From Chryseobacterium sp. ISL-80 (GTDB lineage: Bacteria > Bacillota > Bacilli > Bacillales > Cytobacillaceae), in assembly GCA_018613055.1 (NCBI GenBank), contig JAGGQZ010000020.1:248001-312000 (forward strand): a stretch of 64,000 nucleotides of DNA. Direction: 5' to 3'. The position numbers and the translations under genes were made by a program. Below are positions 26,524-35,526 of this stretch, one piece after another. The notes beneath the pieces were generated by a model. The model saw only the letters and a program-made list of their open reading frames with translations. It was not told the origin of the DNA and searched no databases. Numbering within the stretch: position 1 is the stretch's first letter; every line of letters starts with the position of its first letter.

Positions 26524-26710
26524 GGATACTTTGGATTGGCACATATTTTCTACGGGAACTTATAAAGCTGTGTTTAGATATATAAATTGTTATTTAAAGG
26601 GTAATAACAAAATGTTTTAATTGGTCGAACTGTTGCTTACTTAGACATGATGATGGCGAAGAAAGTACTGTTATCCGGACCTGTTTGTACTTTGAATAAA
26701 ATCCTCTTAA

Positions 26711-27310
26711 TGTGCTGGCGTTTTGTCCGTACCGCCACCTGCTTCAGACATTTTCTTCATGGTATGCCGACGTTTTATCCGAACCTGCACCTGCTTCGGA
26801 CATTTTCTTCATGATCTGCCGTTGTTTTGTCCGAACCTGCACCTGCTTCGGACATTTTCTTCATAATCTGCCGGCGTTTTGTCCGAACCTGCTCCTGCTT
26901 CGGACAATTCCTTCATAACCTGCTGGTGTTTTGTCCGAACCTGCTCCTGCTTCGGACATTTTCTTCATGATTTGCCGACGTTTTGTCCGAACTTGCACCT
27001 ACTTCGGACATTTTCTTCATGGTATGCCGGCGTTTTGTCCGAACCTGCACTTACTTCGGACATTTTCTTCATGATTTGCCGACGTTTTGTCCGAACCTGC
27101 ACCTGCTTCGGACATTTTCTTCATGATCTGCCGTTGTTTTGTCCGAACCTGCACCTGCTTCGGACATTTTCTTCATGATTTGCCGACGTTTTGTCCGAAC
27201 CTGCACCTGCTTCGGACATTTTCTTCATGATCTGCCGGCGTTTTGTCCCAACCTGAACCTGCTTCGGACATTTTCTTCATTGTCTGCAGGCGTTTTGTCT
27301 GAACTTGCAG
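26711..27310. repeat. Tandem array of a 52-bp unit (array B, 12 copies)
   Basis: TTTTGTCCGAACCTGC recurs with its TGTCCG core at 26724 and then every 52 bases up to 27296, twelve copies without a single slip. Each unit also has GCTTCGGACATTTTCTTCAT, so TGTCCGAA and TTCGGACA form an inverted pair about 14 bases apart. This is the same unit type and the same period as array A at 5378-5710. Copies are more alike than in array A, suggesting recent expansion. The repeats stay open in one frame but show no ribosome site or codon bias. Confidence 0.93.
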
Positions 27311-27345
27311 CTACAATGACACTATCTCCGTGTCAACCCAGTGTT

Positions 27346-28611
27346 TTATGCCTTTACAATATCGACCTTATCAAGATAAGCCCAGTTCTGCGGAGAACGG
27401 AAGCTCAGTTGCCAGTAGGTTGTTCCATTCAATCCATATAAGTCGATCAGTCTGTATTTTTCAATATAACTGCGGATATCCTCGAACCATACGATGTGTT
27501 CCTCCGTCCCTTTCCAATACCTGTACCAAGGTGATTGTGCGGCTGTATCAAACTGAATGACGGAACCTATTGAGATGGCAAGATTTTGTGCATCCAGCAC
27601 GGAAAGGGCACGATACTGGCTAGTTGATACTATTTTGTCATGCCCATAGAGTGGAAGGCCAATCTGCAACTTTTCACGGGGGATAAGGGTCAGTGAATAC
27701 CTGACAACAAGCGCGATCCACCACAGCGGAGAGACAGGATCCGGCGGACCGCCCGGGTACCCATAATCAATTGTCATAACAGCGACGATATCAGCAATCT
27801 CTCCGATTGTCTTATAATCATAAGCTCCTATGATGGGGTTGGAAGGTATATCTTCGGATTTTGCATGAACATTCACATGCAGGATAAGACTTCCCATTGC
27901 TGTTTTCAGTTCCCTGAGGAATGTATTAAAATCCTCTCGCTGAGGAGGCGGAATAAATTCCAGGTCTATGCTGATTCCCCGGTATCCTCTTTGTAATGCG
28001 AGATTCACCAGGCTTGCCACAAGATTCCTTCGATATGCCGGAGTTGAGAGAACTCTTCCTGCAAGTTCTTTGCTAAAACCTGCGGCTGTTGTATTTTGAA
28101 CCATTAATAATGGAATGATATTCAATTCATTGCTTTTAATGACGATAGGGAGATCATCACCTGCTACATATGCATACCCTTCTTGTGTGAAGGAAAATGC
28201 TGCAACTGCCAGGTAAGTCAGGCGGGGTGCAATTTCTGCTAAATCGGTAAGGAATGTTGGAGAAGAACCTGGAACGATGAATCCTAAGGTGGAGAACTGC
28301 GGTTTGAAAGGAGAAGGTATGTTGATGTTCTGGCCAATATATAATCTGTTTGGATCCAGACCAGGATTGGCATTTAGTATAATGTTTATACTTGTCTGGA
28401 ATTGCAGTGAAAGTTTCCACAATGTGTCGCCCGCTTTAATTTTATAAAACCTGATGATCGGTTGCCTGTCTGGAATATAAAGGTTAAGACCTGGAACAAT
28501 AACATTCGCGGATGGAAGACCATTAACTTCCACTATATTTTGAATCGTTACACCATACAATTTGGAAATGGACCAGAGGTTTTCTCCTGGTTTCACTATA
28601 TGGACAGCCAT
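27346..28611 (-). CDS. LysM-GH18 spore cortex hydrolase, SleL/YaaH-like
   Basis: 421 residues. Two N-terminal LysM peptidoglycan-binding modules (VKPGENLWSISKLYGVTIQN, residues about 5-50; YKIKAGDTLWKLSLQFQTSI, about 56-100) precede a glycosyl hydrolase family 18 barrel. The catalytic strand reads GISIDLEFIPP in place of the DxxDxDxE consensus, keeping the final Glu. Later GH18 strands are seen in VAVMTIDYGYPGG and LQIGLPLYGHD. No signal peptide, as for SleL/YaaH, which are made in the mother cell and placed in the coat to trim germinating cortex. Length equals SleL. Confidence 0.88.
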   Translation of the reverse strand: MAVHIVKPGENLWSISKLYGVTIQNIVEVNGLPSANVIVPGLNLYIPDRQPIIRFYKIKAGDTLWKLSLQFQTSINIILNANPGLDPNRLYIGQNINIPSPFKPQFSTLGFIVPGSSPTFLTDLAEIAPRLTYLAVAAFSFTQEGYAYVAGDDLPIVIKSNELNIIPLLMVQNTTAAGFSKELAGRVLSTPAYRRNLVASLVNLALQRGYRGISIDLEFIPPPQREDFNTFLRELKTAMGSLILHVNVHAKSEDIPSNPIIGAYDYKTIGEIADIVAVMTIDYGYPGGPPDPVSPLWWIALVVRYSLTLIPREKLQIGLPLYGHDKIVSTSQYRALSVLDAQNLAISIGSVIQFDTAAQSPWYRYWKGTEEHIVWFEDIRSYIEKYRLIDLYGLNGTTYWQLSFRSPQNWAYLDKVDIVKA

Positions 28612-28690
28612 TTGATCACACCTTTTTGTTTTATCCTTCTATTATCATATGGCTGTTGTTCCGGTATATATTACTTTCGTTTTCCTAAGA

Positions 28691-28717
28691 AGCAGGGCTT
28701 AAGGAAATAAGCCCTGC
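28691..28717 (-). terminator. Hairpin after the helicase gene
   Basis: AGCAGGGCTT and AAGCCCTGCT form a 10-bp perfect stem around 7-8 bases just past the helicase stop. The T tract is weak. Confidence 0.55.
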
Positions 28718-28727
28718 TGCTAATAAA

Positions 28728-31304
28728 TCATCTCCACCGGTCCTTTGGAGCACTGCGTTTTCTGTATTTTGCAGCATGGCAAGCATCACATATTTGGTAA
28801 GGAGAGTCCGTGTGGATTCCCTTCCCGCAGTGCCTGCATTTCTTTTTATAATTTTTCACTTCTGACTTTAAGAATTCATGTACTTCGTCACTTAGCTCTG
28901 TACGGACCCTTTCCCAATAAACAGCTTCTGTTTTTTTCCCTAGTTTATATAAAAACAATAGGTGGAGTCCGATTGCTTTATAAGAAAGCTCAAGCTCTTC
29001 AAGACTTGCCGTTTTCACAGGAGGTTCTGGCAGCTCATCACCAGCAACAATCGCCTTGATCGTTTCCAGCCACTGTTCGATAAGAGCTGGTTCCCTCGAT
29101 GAAAAAGGAAGATGCAGGAATCCGTAGAGTTCCATCATCGGCAGCCTTGCTTCGATTTCGGTGTCCCTCACATATTCATAAAGCTCCCTTTCTTCAGACA
29201 GAGAAGCTTTGTTTGTGCCCTTTGGACTCTCGAATTGATCCCATAATTCGAAGAATACAGCCAGCGTTCGATGATACTTCTGGAACCTTTCAAATATTGC
29301 TGAAGTAGGTGCGATAGAAAATGTCTCAACGAGTTTATCCTCTTTTTCAAGCAGCTTTGACATTAAGTCAATTTCCGAAGTAAAAGCTACCCTGCCGACA
29401 TTGTAAATTCCTTTTCTTCCTGCACGGCCAGCAATTTGCTTAATTTCCTGGGAAGTCAGCTTCCTTCTTCTCGTCCCATCAAACTTTTCATTTTCAAGGA
29501 ATACGATTCTCCGGATCGGTAAATTCAGCCCCATGCCAATAGCATCCGTAGCTACGACGACACTTGTTTCCCCCTTGATGAAGCGGTCTATTTGCTTCTT
29601 CCTCGTTTCTGGCGGCATGCTGCCATAGATCATGCTGACCTGGCGGCCGCTGTTCTGCAATTTCGCTGCATTTTCAAGCACCTGTTTCCGCGAGAAACAA
29701 ACTAGCGCATCCCCTTTTTTGGTATTCTTAAGGCTGAATTCTTTGTTTTCGACCTGGAGAGGGATTTCTCGGCTGTATTCGTATATTTCCGCCACCCCAT
29801 CATCAAGAAGATCCATCATCATTGCCTTGATATTTTTGCTGCCGATGATATGAACTTCTTCCGCATTCGCTTTTGTGATTGCTTTGAACCAGGAGAAGCC
29901 ACGGTCCTTATCTGCGATCATCTGGGATTCATCAATGACGACTACATGGTAAAAGTCTTTTTCATGGAACATTTCAACTGTACAGGAAATATGGTTTGCA
30001 CCTGCCACTGGTTTTTCTTCTTCCCCTGTCTTTAAAGAACAGGGGACGCCCTCAGCATTCAATTTTTCGTATACCTCAAGTGCCAGCAGGCGCAGGGGAG
30101 CGAGATAAAGGCCGCTTTTTGCTTGCTTCATCCGTTCAAGTGCCTGGTGGGTTTTACCGGTATTGGTTTCACCGATATGCATAATGTATCGGACATTGCG
30201 CCTGAGGGAAGGGTTGTATTCCCTGCCAAAAATATCTTCCATCATGCGGGCTTCTTCTTCCCTGATCCTTTCAAGCTCTGCCTGTTCTTCCGCCCTCCTG
30301 CGCTCTCTGTCGGCAAGGTTCTTATCATAAACTTCCTGATGAACTTCATAATCAAATGGAATATCCGACAACCGTATAAGATCACTGATATACTCTTCCT
30401 GAAGCTTATAAAGGAAACCGTCAATATAAATTTCGACCAGATCACTGATGATTCTCCGGGTCCCAGGAATCGACAAAGGATCTTCAAATACATCTTGATA
30501 AGAATTGATCAAGTCCTGGTCAAGATATTCCAGCACCTTCTCTGCTGCTATGCTGGAAAAAAAGTCCAGTACCGCTTTCTCAAAATGATACTGGTAAGTT
30601 TCATACTCAAAATAATACCTTCCCCAGTGGGATGTCTGGTGAATTTGCCCGGTCAGCTCATCGAAGAAATCAGCCATTGTCCTGTAGTCATCTGGATTGA
30701 ACGAACCGATCACTGTCAATTTTTCTTCAAGCATAAAGGTGTCTATATCTTTGTATTTCGATTCTTCCTGAAAAATCCTCTTAAGCTCGATGGACATATT
30801 ATATCTGATTTTTAAATAGGCAAGTTCCTGGAATTCATTTAAAACCGTCTGGGCTTGTTGATAGATCGTTTCGATGACTTTCGCCTTTTTTTCAAGCAAA
30901 CGGTCTTCTTCCTCTTTCTTCAGGAACTTCTTTCTTGCTTGCTGGTACAACTCAGGCCAGACGTCCTCACTGATGGAAGAAGTGATCCATGCTTTTGGAT
31001 CAAAAGGTTGATAGCTTCTTATTTCATTCCTGAAAAGCTTATTGATGAGTTTGCGGTCTACACCTTCCACAATATAATCCCGCTCACTTAAAAATTCCTT
31101 TTTATCACGCTTTGAAAAGTCATTTGTCGATTTCGTCAGCCAGACATTCAGCCAAATCTGGCTGATGTATGTATCTCTTGCTTTAAGGTACTCTTCCAAG
31201 TCTGGAAGACGGTCTTTTTCGCCAAGGAATTTCTCAATGTCTTCCATGATTTTATTTTTCGTATTTCCAACTGCTTCCTGATAGATTGTTTCAATTTGTT
31301 TCAT
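28728..31304 (-). CDS. Suv3-like superfamily 2 RNA/DNA helicase with C-terminal zinc finger
   Basis: 858 residues. A 370-residue helical N-terminal region with a highly charged segment (DRERRRAEEQAELERIREEE) precedes the helicase core: Walker A IGETNTGKTHQA, motif II VVIDESQMIAD (DESQ, as in Suv3 rather than DEAD), motif V VVATDAIGMGLNLPI and motif VI QIAGRAGRKG. The C-terminus has a four-cysteine finger (CRHCGKG and CDACHAA). Suv3-family helicases unwind RNA for degradation in mitochondria and some bacteria. ATG at 31304 follows GAGGGGAT; an earlier in-frame start at 31319 is less likely. Its bacterial role is not established. Confidence 0.85.
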   Translation of the reverse strand: MKQIETIYQEAVGNTKNKIMEDIEKFLGEKDRLPDLEEYLKARDTYISQIWLNVWLTKSTNDFSKRDKKEFLSERDYIVEGVDRKLINKLFRNEIRSYQPFDPKAWITSSISEDVWPELYQQARKKFLKKEEEDRLLEKKAKVIETIYQQAQTVLNEFQELAYLKIRYNMSIELKRIFQEESKYKDIDTFMLEEKLTVIGSFNPDDYRTMADFFDELTGQIHQTSHWGRYYFEYETYQYHFEKAVLDFFSSIAAEKVLEYLDQDLINSYQDVFEDPLSIPGTRRIISDLVEIYIDGFLYKLQEEYISDLIRLSDIPFDYEVHQEVYDKNLADRERRRAEEQAELERIREEEARMMEDIFGREYNPSLRRNVRYIMHIGETNTGKTHQALERMKQAKSGLYLAPLRLLALEVYEKLNAEGVPCSLKTGEEEKPVAGANHISCTVEMFHEKDFYHVVVIDESQMIADKDRGFSWFKAITKANAEEVHIIGSKNIKAMMMDLLDDGVAEIYEYSREIPLQVENKEFSLKNTKKGDALVCFSRKQVLENAAKLQNSGRQVSMIYGSMPPETRKKQIDRFIKGETSVVVATDAIGMGLNLPIRRIVFLENEKFDGTRRRKLTSQEIKQIAGRAGRKGIYNVGRVAFTSEIDLMSKLLEKEDKLVETFSIAPTSAIFERFQKYHRTLAVFFELWDQFESPKGTNKASLSEERELYEYVRDTEIEARLPMMELYGFLHLPFSSREPALIEQWLETIKAIVAGDELPEPPVKTASLEELELSYKAIGLHLLFLYKLGKKTEAVYWERVRTELSDEVHEFLKSEVKNYKKKCRHCGKGIHTDSPYQICDACHAAKYRKRSAPKDRWR

Positions 31305-31334
31305 ATCTGATCCCCTCAAGATTGCCTAAATATA

Positions 31335-31368
31335 AATAAAAGGCCGCACAATTGGAATGTGCGTCCCT
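31335..31368 (-). terminator. Terminator upstream of the helicase gene
   Basis: On the minus strand GGGACGCACA pairs with TGTGCGGCC and ends in TTTTATTTAT. It closes the gene at 31411. Confidence 0.65.
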
Positions 31369-31410
31369 TCCATTTCCTATACTCTGTAAAGTCAGAGGAA
31401 TGGTGTGATA

Positions 31411-31791
31411 CTATGCATTCTTTACCTTAAACTTTTTCATGACCTTTGTTGAAATCTTTTTATCATCCTTTGTAACAGACTTTGGTTTATACGGCGATAC
31501 AGGTTTGATTTGTTCATTATTTTCAACACTTAGAATTTCCAGGTAAAATGCTGTACTCTCCCGATTACCATTTAAATATCCACGGAGGATCTTCATTTTT
31601 TCAGGAGTTCCTGTAAAATCGCCTTGATAGTCCCATTCGATTTCATTTTCATATCTTGAATCCATTTTTTCCTTCAATGCAAAAGCCTCTGATAAAGCAT
31701 CCTCTGGTGTCGAAAAATAGGATTTCGTTCTCCTAAGCCCTTTCTTTTTGCTGCCATCTCCAGCTTTTGCCTGATATAGTTTGATTAACAT
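31411..31791 (-). CDS. Uncharacterised basic protein (126 aa)
   Basis: Starts MLIKLYQAKAGDGSKKKG (ATG 31791, with AGAGG upstream). Lysine-rich at both ends (TKDDKKISTKVMKKFKVK at the C-terminus) with a mixed core RYENEIEWDYQGDFTGTPEKM. No signal peptide or membrane segment. Two further in-frame ATGs upstream lack binding sites. I do not recognise the family; the charge pattern would fit a nucleic-acid or ribosome-associated protein, but that is guesswork. Confidence 0.65.
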   Translation of the reverse strand: MLIKLYQAKAGDGSKKKGLRRTKSYFSTPEDALSEAFALKEKMDSRYENEIEWDYQGDFTGTPEKMKILRGYLNGNRESTAFYLEILSVENNEQIKPVSPYKPKSVTKDDKKISTKVMKKFKVKNA

Positions 31792-31988
31792 CTTCCTCAT
31801 CCTCTCTGGTTTTGGTCTCACGCCTTCTCATGGTAAGTCGAAACACCAGAAGACCCGAGGAATTACATATTATCTAGTATACCCTTTTTTCCATCAGTTA
31901 CCTATTAATAAGAAATAAAGCCTACAATAAACGGAAATGGAGAGCTAAATTTGGGCGATATTATCGTCAGCCAGCTAAAAGTAAGAAA

Positions 31989-32013
31989 GGAGCGTGATTT
32001 TGAAACACGCTCC
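31989..32013 (-). terminator. Terminator of the ppdK operon
   Basis: GGAGCGTG and CACGCTCC form a perfect 8-bp stem around 9 bases directly past the ppdK stop. The T tract on the minus strand is short. Confidence 0.65.
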
Positions 32014-32022
32014 AATTGAACA

Positions 32023-34695
32023 TTATTTTGCTGCGACAGCTTCTTTTTCATTATTTTTTTCGTGGCGGATTGTTGCCTGAGCAGCTGCAAGTCTTGCAAG
32101 CGGCACACGGTAAGGAGAGCAGCTGACGTAGTCAAGTCCAGCATTATAGCAGAATTCAATCGAACTCTTCTCGCCCCCGTGTTCACCGCAAATTCCAGTC
32201 TTCAACCCAGGCTTTGTTTTTCGGCCCAGTTCCACACCTGTCTCCAACAATTTGCCCACTCCCTCGCGATCAAGGACGGCAAATGGATTTTCAGGAAGAA
32301 CTTTTTGCTCGATATAGGCCTGCAGGAATTTGCCTTCAGCATCATCTCGGCTGTAACCGAAAGTCGTCTGGGTCAGGTCATTCGTGCCAAATGAGAAGAA
32401 GTCTGCTTCCTCAGCAATCTGATCAGCAGTAAGGGCTGCACGCGGGATTTCAATCATCGTTCCCACGGTATACTCGAACTCCTTGCCTGTTTCTTCTTTT
32501 ATGCTAAGAGCAGCTGCATTAACGAGTTCACGCATTTCCTTCAGCTCATTCACATGCCCAACTAAAGGAATCATGATTTCTGGTTTTGCCTCGATTCCCT
32601 TATCAGCTAATTTCGCCACCGCATAAAAAATCGCTCTTGCCTGCATTTCATATATTTCAGGATGAATCATGCCAAGGCGGCAGCCGCGGTGTCCAAGCAT
32701 TGGATTGAACTCATCCAGCTGGCGCACTTTCTTCAGCAATGCTTCTTTTTCCTTAAGTACCTTTGATTCCGGGTCCAGAATTTGAAGTTTTGTAATCTCA
32801 ACCAAAAGTTCTTCTTTATCAGGCAGGAACTCGTGCAATGGAGGATCAAGCAAGCGAATCGTCACAGGCAGTCCCTGCATCACTTCCAGAATTCCCTCAA
32901 AATCTCCCTGCTGCATCGGCAGGAGTTCATCCAGCGCAGCGTTCCGCTCATCAAATGTTTCTGCAAGGATCATCTTCTGGACAATCGGTACCCTTGCAGC
33001 GTCCATGAACATATGCTCCGTACGGCAAAGACCAATGCCGCCAGCTCCAAACTCCAGTGCTTTCGCGGAATCCTCAGGGTTATCAGCATTTGCGCGGACG
33101 CCAATTTTCCGCTCCTCATCTGCCCATGACAATAATAATTGAAACTCAGCAGACAGCTCAGGTTCAATCATCGGGATTTCACCGAGCATAATTTCACCTG
33201 TTCCTCCATCGATCGTGATGATATCCCCGTGGTTCACGACCACTTCCCCGACCCGGAACTGCTTTTGGTGCAGATCGATTTTCATCGCTTCACATCCGCA
33301 AATACACGCTTTACCCATTCCTCGCGCCACTACTGCGGCGTGACTAGTCATACCGCCGCGGCTTGTTACGACAGCCTGGGCTGAAATGATACCATGGATA
33401 TCATCTGGAGTTGTTTCTGGACGCACAAGGATGACCTTTTGTCCTTCATTTACCAGCAGCTCTGCCTCATCTGCATCAAAAACAACCTTGCCTGTTGCGG
33501 CACCTGGTGAAGCAGGAAGGCCTTTAGCCAGCTGATTACGTTCATAATTCTCATCAATCCTGCGGTGAAGAAGCTGATCAAGCTGTTCAGGATCAACACG
33601 CAGCAGTGCAGTCTTTTTATCAATGATTCCTTCTTTCACAAGCTCTGTTGCAATTCGGATCGCCGCCTGCGCGGTGCGTTTCCCTGTACGTGTCTGAAGG
33701 ATGAAAAGTTCACCGCGTTCTACAGTAAATTCAATATCCTGCATGTCCTCGTAATGCTGTTCAAGCCGGTTGCATGTGTCAACGAATTGCTGATACACAG
33801 CAGGCATTTCATCTTTTAATGTCTGGATTGGCTGTGGGGTCCGGATGCCTGCCACGACATCTTCTCCCTGTGCGTTGATCAAGTATTCTCCATAAAGGAT
33901 GCTTTCCCCTGTGGATGGGTCCCTCGTAAAAGCAACACCAGTACCCGAATCGTCTCCCATGTTCCCAAATACCATGCTCTGGATATTTACCGCTGTGCCT
34001 AAATGTGATGGAATTTTATTCAACCGGCGGTAAACGATCGCCCGTTGATTGTTCCAGGAGTCAAATACCGCGTTGATGGACAAGAATAGCTGTTCCTTTG
34101 GATCCTGCGGAAACGGCTTCCTCGTATGCTTTGTCACGATATTCTTATATCCTTCGATGACTTCCTTCCAGTCTTCTGCCGTCATCTCCGGGTCTGAGTT
34201 ATAGCCTTTCGCTTCCCTTGTTTCTTCCAGTAATCGCTCGAAAAAGAACACGTCAACATCGAGGACAACATCACTGAACATCTGAATGAAGCGGCGGTAG
34301 GAATCATACGCAAACCTTGGGTTGTTTGTAAGCTTTGCCATTCCTTCAACTGTCTCGTCATTCATGCCAAGGTTCAAAATTGTATCCATCATTCCCGGCA
34401 TTGAGAATACTGCGCCAGAGCGGACGGAGACTAGCAGCGGATTTTCAGGATTTCCCAGCTTCTTTCCTGTTTTCTCTTCAAGCTCCCCAAGAGCTTCGAG
34501 CACCTGTGCCTGAACTTCTGCCGGGATCGTCTTTCCCGCATCATAATATGAGTTGCACGCTTCTGTCGAAATCGTGAATCCGAAAGGTACCGGAAGGCCA
34601 ATACGTGTCATTTCCGCCAGGTTCGCACCCTTCCCACCCAGTATTTCTTTCATTCCGCTATTTCCTTCATTAAAAAGATACACAAATTTAGACAT
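32023..34695 (-). CDS. ppdK: Pyruvate, phosphate dikinase PpdK
   Basis: 890 residues. Reversibly turns pyruvate, ATP and Pi into phosphoenolpyruvate, AMP and PPi. The N-terminal ATP-grasp region shows GGKGANLAEMTRIGLPVP and SVRSGAVFSMPGMMDT. The phosphohistidine domain has the catalytic His in RGGMTSHAAVVARGMGK with the regulatory Thr two residues before it. The C-terminal PEP-binding barrel has GIGLCRTEHMF and FFSFGTNDLTQTTFG. ATG at 34695 follows GAGGAG at 8 bases. The gene directly follows its own regulatory enzyme and ccpN, forming a gluconeogenic PEP-making operon. Confidence 0.96.
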   Translation of the reverse strand: MSKFVYLFNEGNSGMKEILGGKGANLAEMTRIGLPVPFGFTISTEACNSYYDAGKTIPAEVQAQVLEALGELEEKTGKKLGNPENPLLVSVRSGAVFSMPGMMDTILNLGMNDETVEGMAKLTNNPRFAYDSYRRFIQMFSDVVLDVDVFFFERLLEETREAKGYNSDPEMTAEDWKEVIEGYKNIVTKHTRKPFPQDPKEQLFLSINAVFDSWNNQRAIVYRRLNKIPSHLGTAVNIQSMVFGNMGDDSGTGVAFTRDPSTGESILYGEYLINAQGEDVVAGIRTPQPIQTLKDEMPAVYQQFVDTCNRLEQHYEDMQDIEFTVERGELFILQTRTGKRTAQAAIRIATELVKEGIIDKKTALLRVDPEQLDQLLHRRIDENYERNQLAKGLPASPGAATGKVVFDADEAELLVNEGQKVILVRPETTPDDIHGIISAQAVVTSRGGMTSHAAVVARGMGKACICGCEAMKIDLHQKQFRVGEVVVNHGDIITIDGGTGEIMLGEIPMIEPELSAEFQLLLSWADEERKIGVRANADNPEDSAKALEFGAGGIGLCRTEHMFMDAARVPIVQKMILAETFDERNAALDELLPMQQGDFEGILEVMQGLPVTIRLLDPPLHEFLPDKEELLVEITKLQILDPESKVLKEKEALLKKVRQLDEFNPMLGHRGCRLGMIHPEIYEMQARAIFYAVAKLADKGIEAKPEIMIPLVGHVNELKEMRELVNAAALSIKEETGKEFEYTVGTMIEIPRAALTADQIAEEADFFSFGTNDLTQTTFGYSRDDAEGKFLQAYIEQKVLPENPFAVLDREGVGKLLETGVELGRKTKPGLKTGICGEHGGEKSSIEFCYNAGLDYVSCSPYRVPLARLAAAQATIRHEKNNEKEAVAAK

Positions 34696-34699
34696 TCGC

Positions 34700-35512
34700 T
34701 TAACTCCTCTCACTTTTTAGAATATCAAGTATCAGCCCTGCAGTTTCTTCAATGGCCTTATTGGAAACATTGATGACCGGGCAGCCAACACGTTTCATGA
34801 TTTTTTCAGCATAATCCAGTTCTTCTAGAATTCGCTCATAGCTGGCATAATTCGCCCTAGCTCCAAGACCAAGCGCCTTCAGCCTTTCCGTCCTGATTTC
34901 ATTCAGCTTATCTGGTGAAATGATCAGGCCTACACATTTGCTTCTCGGAATCTGGAATAATTCATCCGGCGGTTTGACCTCCGGCACAATCGGTACATTG
35001 GCTACTTTGTAACGCTTGTGGGCCAGATACATTGACAGTGGAGTTTTCGATGTTCGAGAAACACCGACCAAAACGATGTCAGCCCTTAATATCCCCCGCG
35101 GGTCCCTGCCATCATCATATTTTACGGCAAATTCGATGGCTTCGATCTTGCGGAAATATTCATCATCCAATTTCCGCATCATGCCCGGACGATGGTTCGG
35201 CTCTTTGTTGAATTTCTTTTCAAAGGCGTTCATAAGTGGATTCAACAAGTCGACTGCGTAAATCCCTTCCTCTCTTGCCCTCCGGTCCAGATAGTCTTTA
35301 AGTGCAGGTACGACAATGGTGTAGGCGATAATGGAATGTCCTTGCCTGGCCATCATCAAAATGTCCTCAATGTCTTCCTCATCCTCAACATATGAATTCC
35401 TTCTTATATCAACCTGCCCGCCGTTAAACTGTGTTGCCACAGCTTTAACTACAAATTCTGCTGTTTCCCCGACTGAGTCGGATACCACATAGACAACTTC
35501 CTTCATATCCAA
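34700..35512 (-). CDS. PPDK regulatory protein (bifunctional kinase/phosphorylase), YqfL-like
   Basis: 270 residues. DUF299 family enzymes inactivate PPDK by ADP-dependent phosphorylation of its active-site Thr and reactivate it by Pi-dependent removal. The P-loop reads GVSRTSKTPLSMYLA near residue 153; the N-terminus VVYVVSDSVGETAEFVVKA is the family signature. The gene ends 4 bases before the ppdK start, and the direct pairing with its target is strong support. Start TTG at 35512, behind GGAAGTGAG; ATG at 35506 is the alternative. B. subtilis has this gene (yqfL) after ccpN but lacks ppdK there. Confidence 0.93.
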   Translation of the reverse strand: MDMKEVVYVVSDSVGETAEFVVKAVATQFNGGQVDIRRNSYVEDEEDIEDILMMARQGHSIIAYTIVVPALKDYLDRRAREEGIYAVDLLNPLMNAFEKKFNKEPNHRPGMMRKLDDEYFRKIEAIEFAVKYDDGRDPRGILRADIVLVGVSRTSKTPLSMYLAHKRYKVANVPIVPEVKPPDELFQIPRSKCVGLIISPDKLNEIRTERLKALGLGARANYASYERILEELDYAEKIMKRVGCPVINVSNKAIEETAGLILDILKSERS

Positions 35513-35526
35513 AGTGCGCTCACTTC

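Noticed and set aside
26712-27441. Open frames across array B coding for repeated CTCFGHFLHDLP-like peptides
   Set aside because: They follow the 52-bp repeat, have no ribosome binding site and change frame with each unit because 52 is not a multiple of three.
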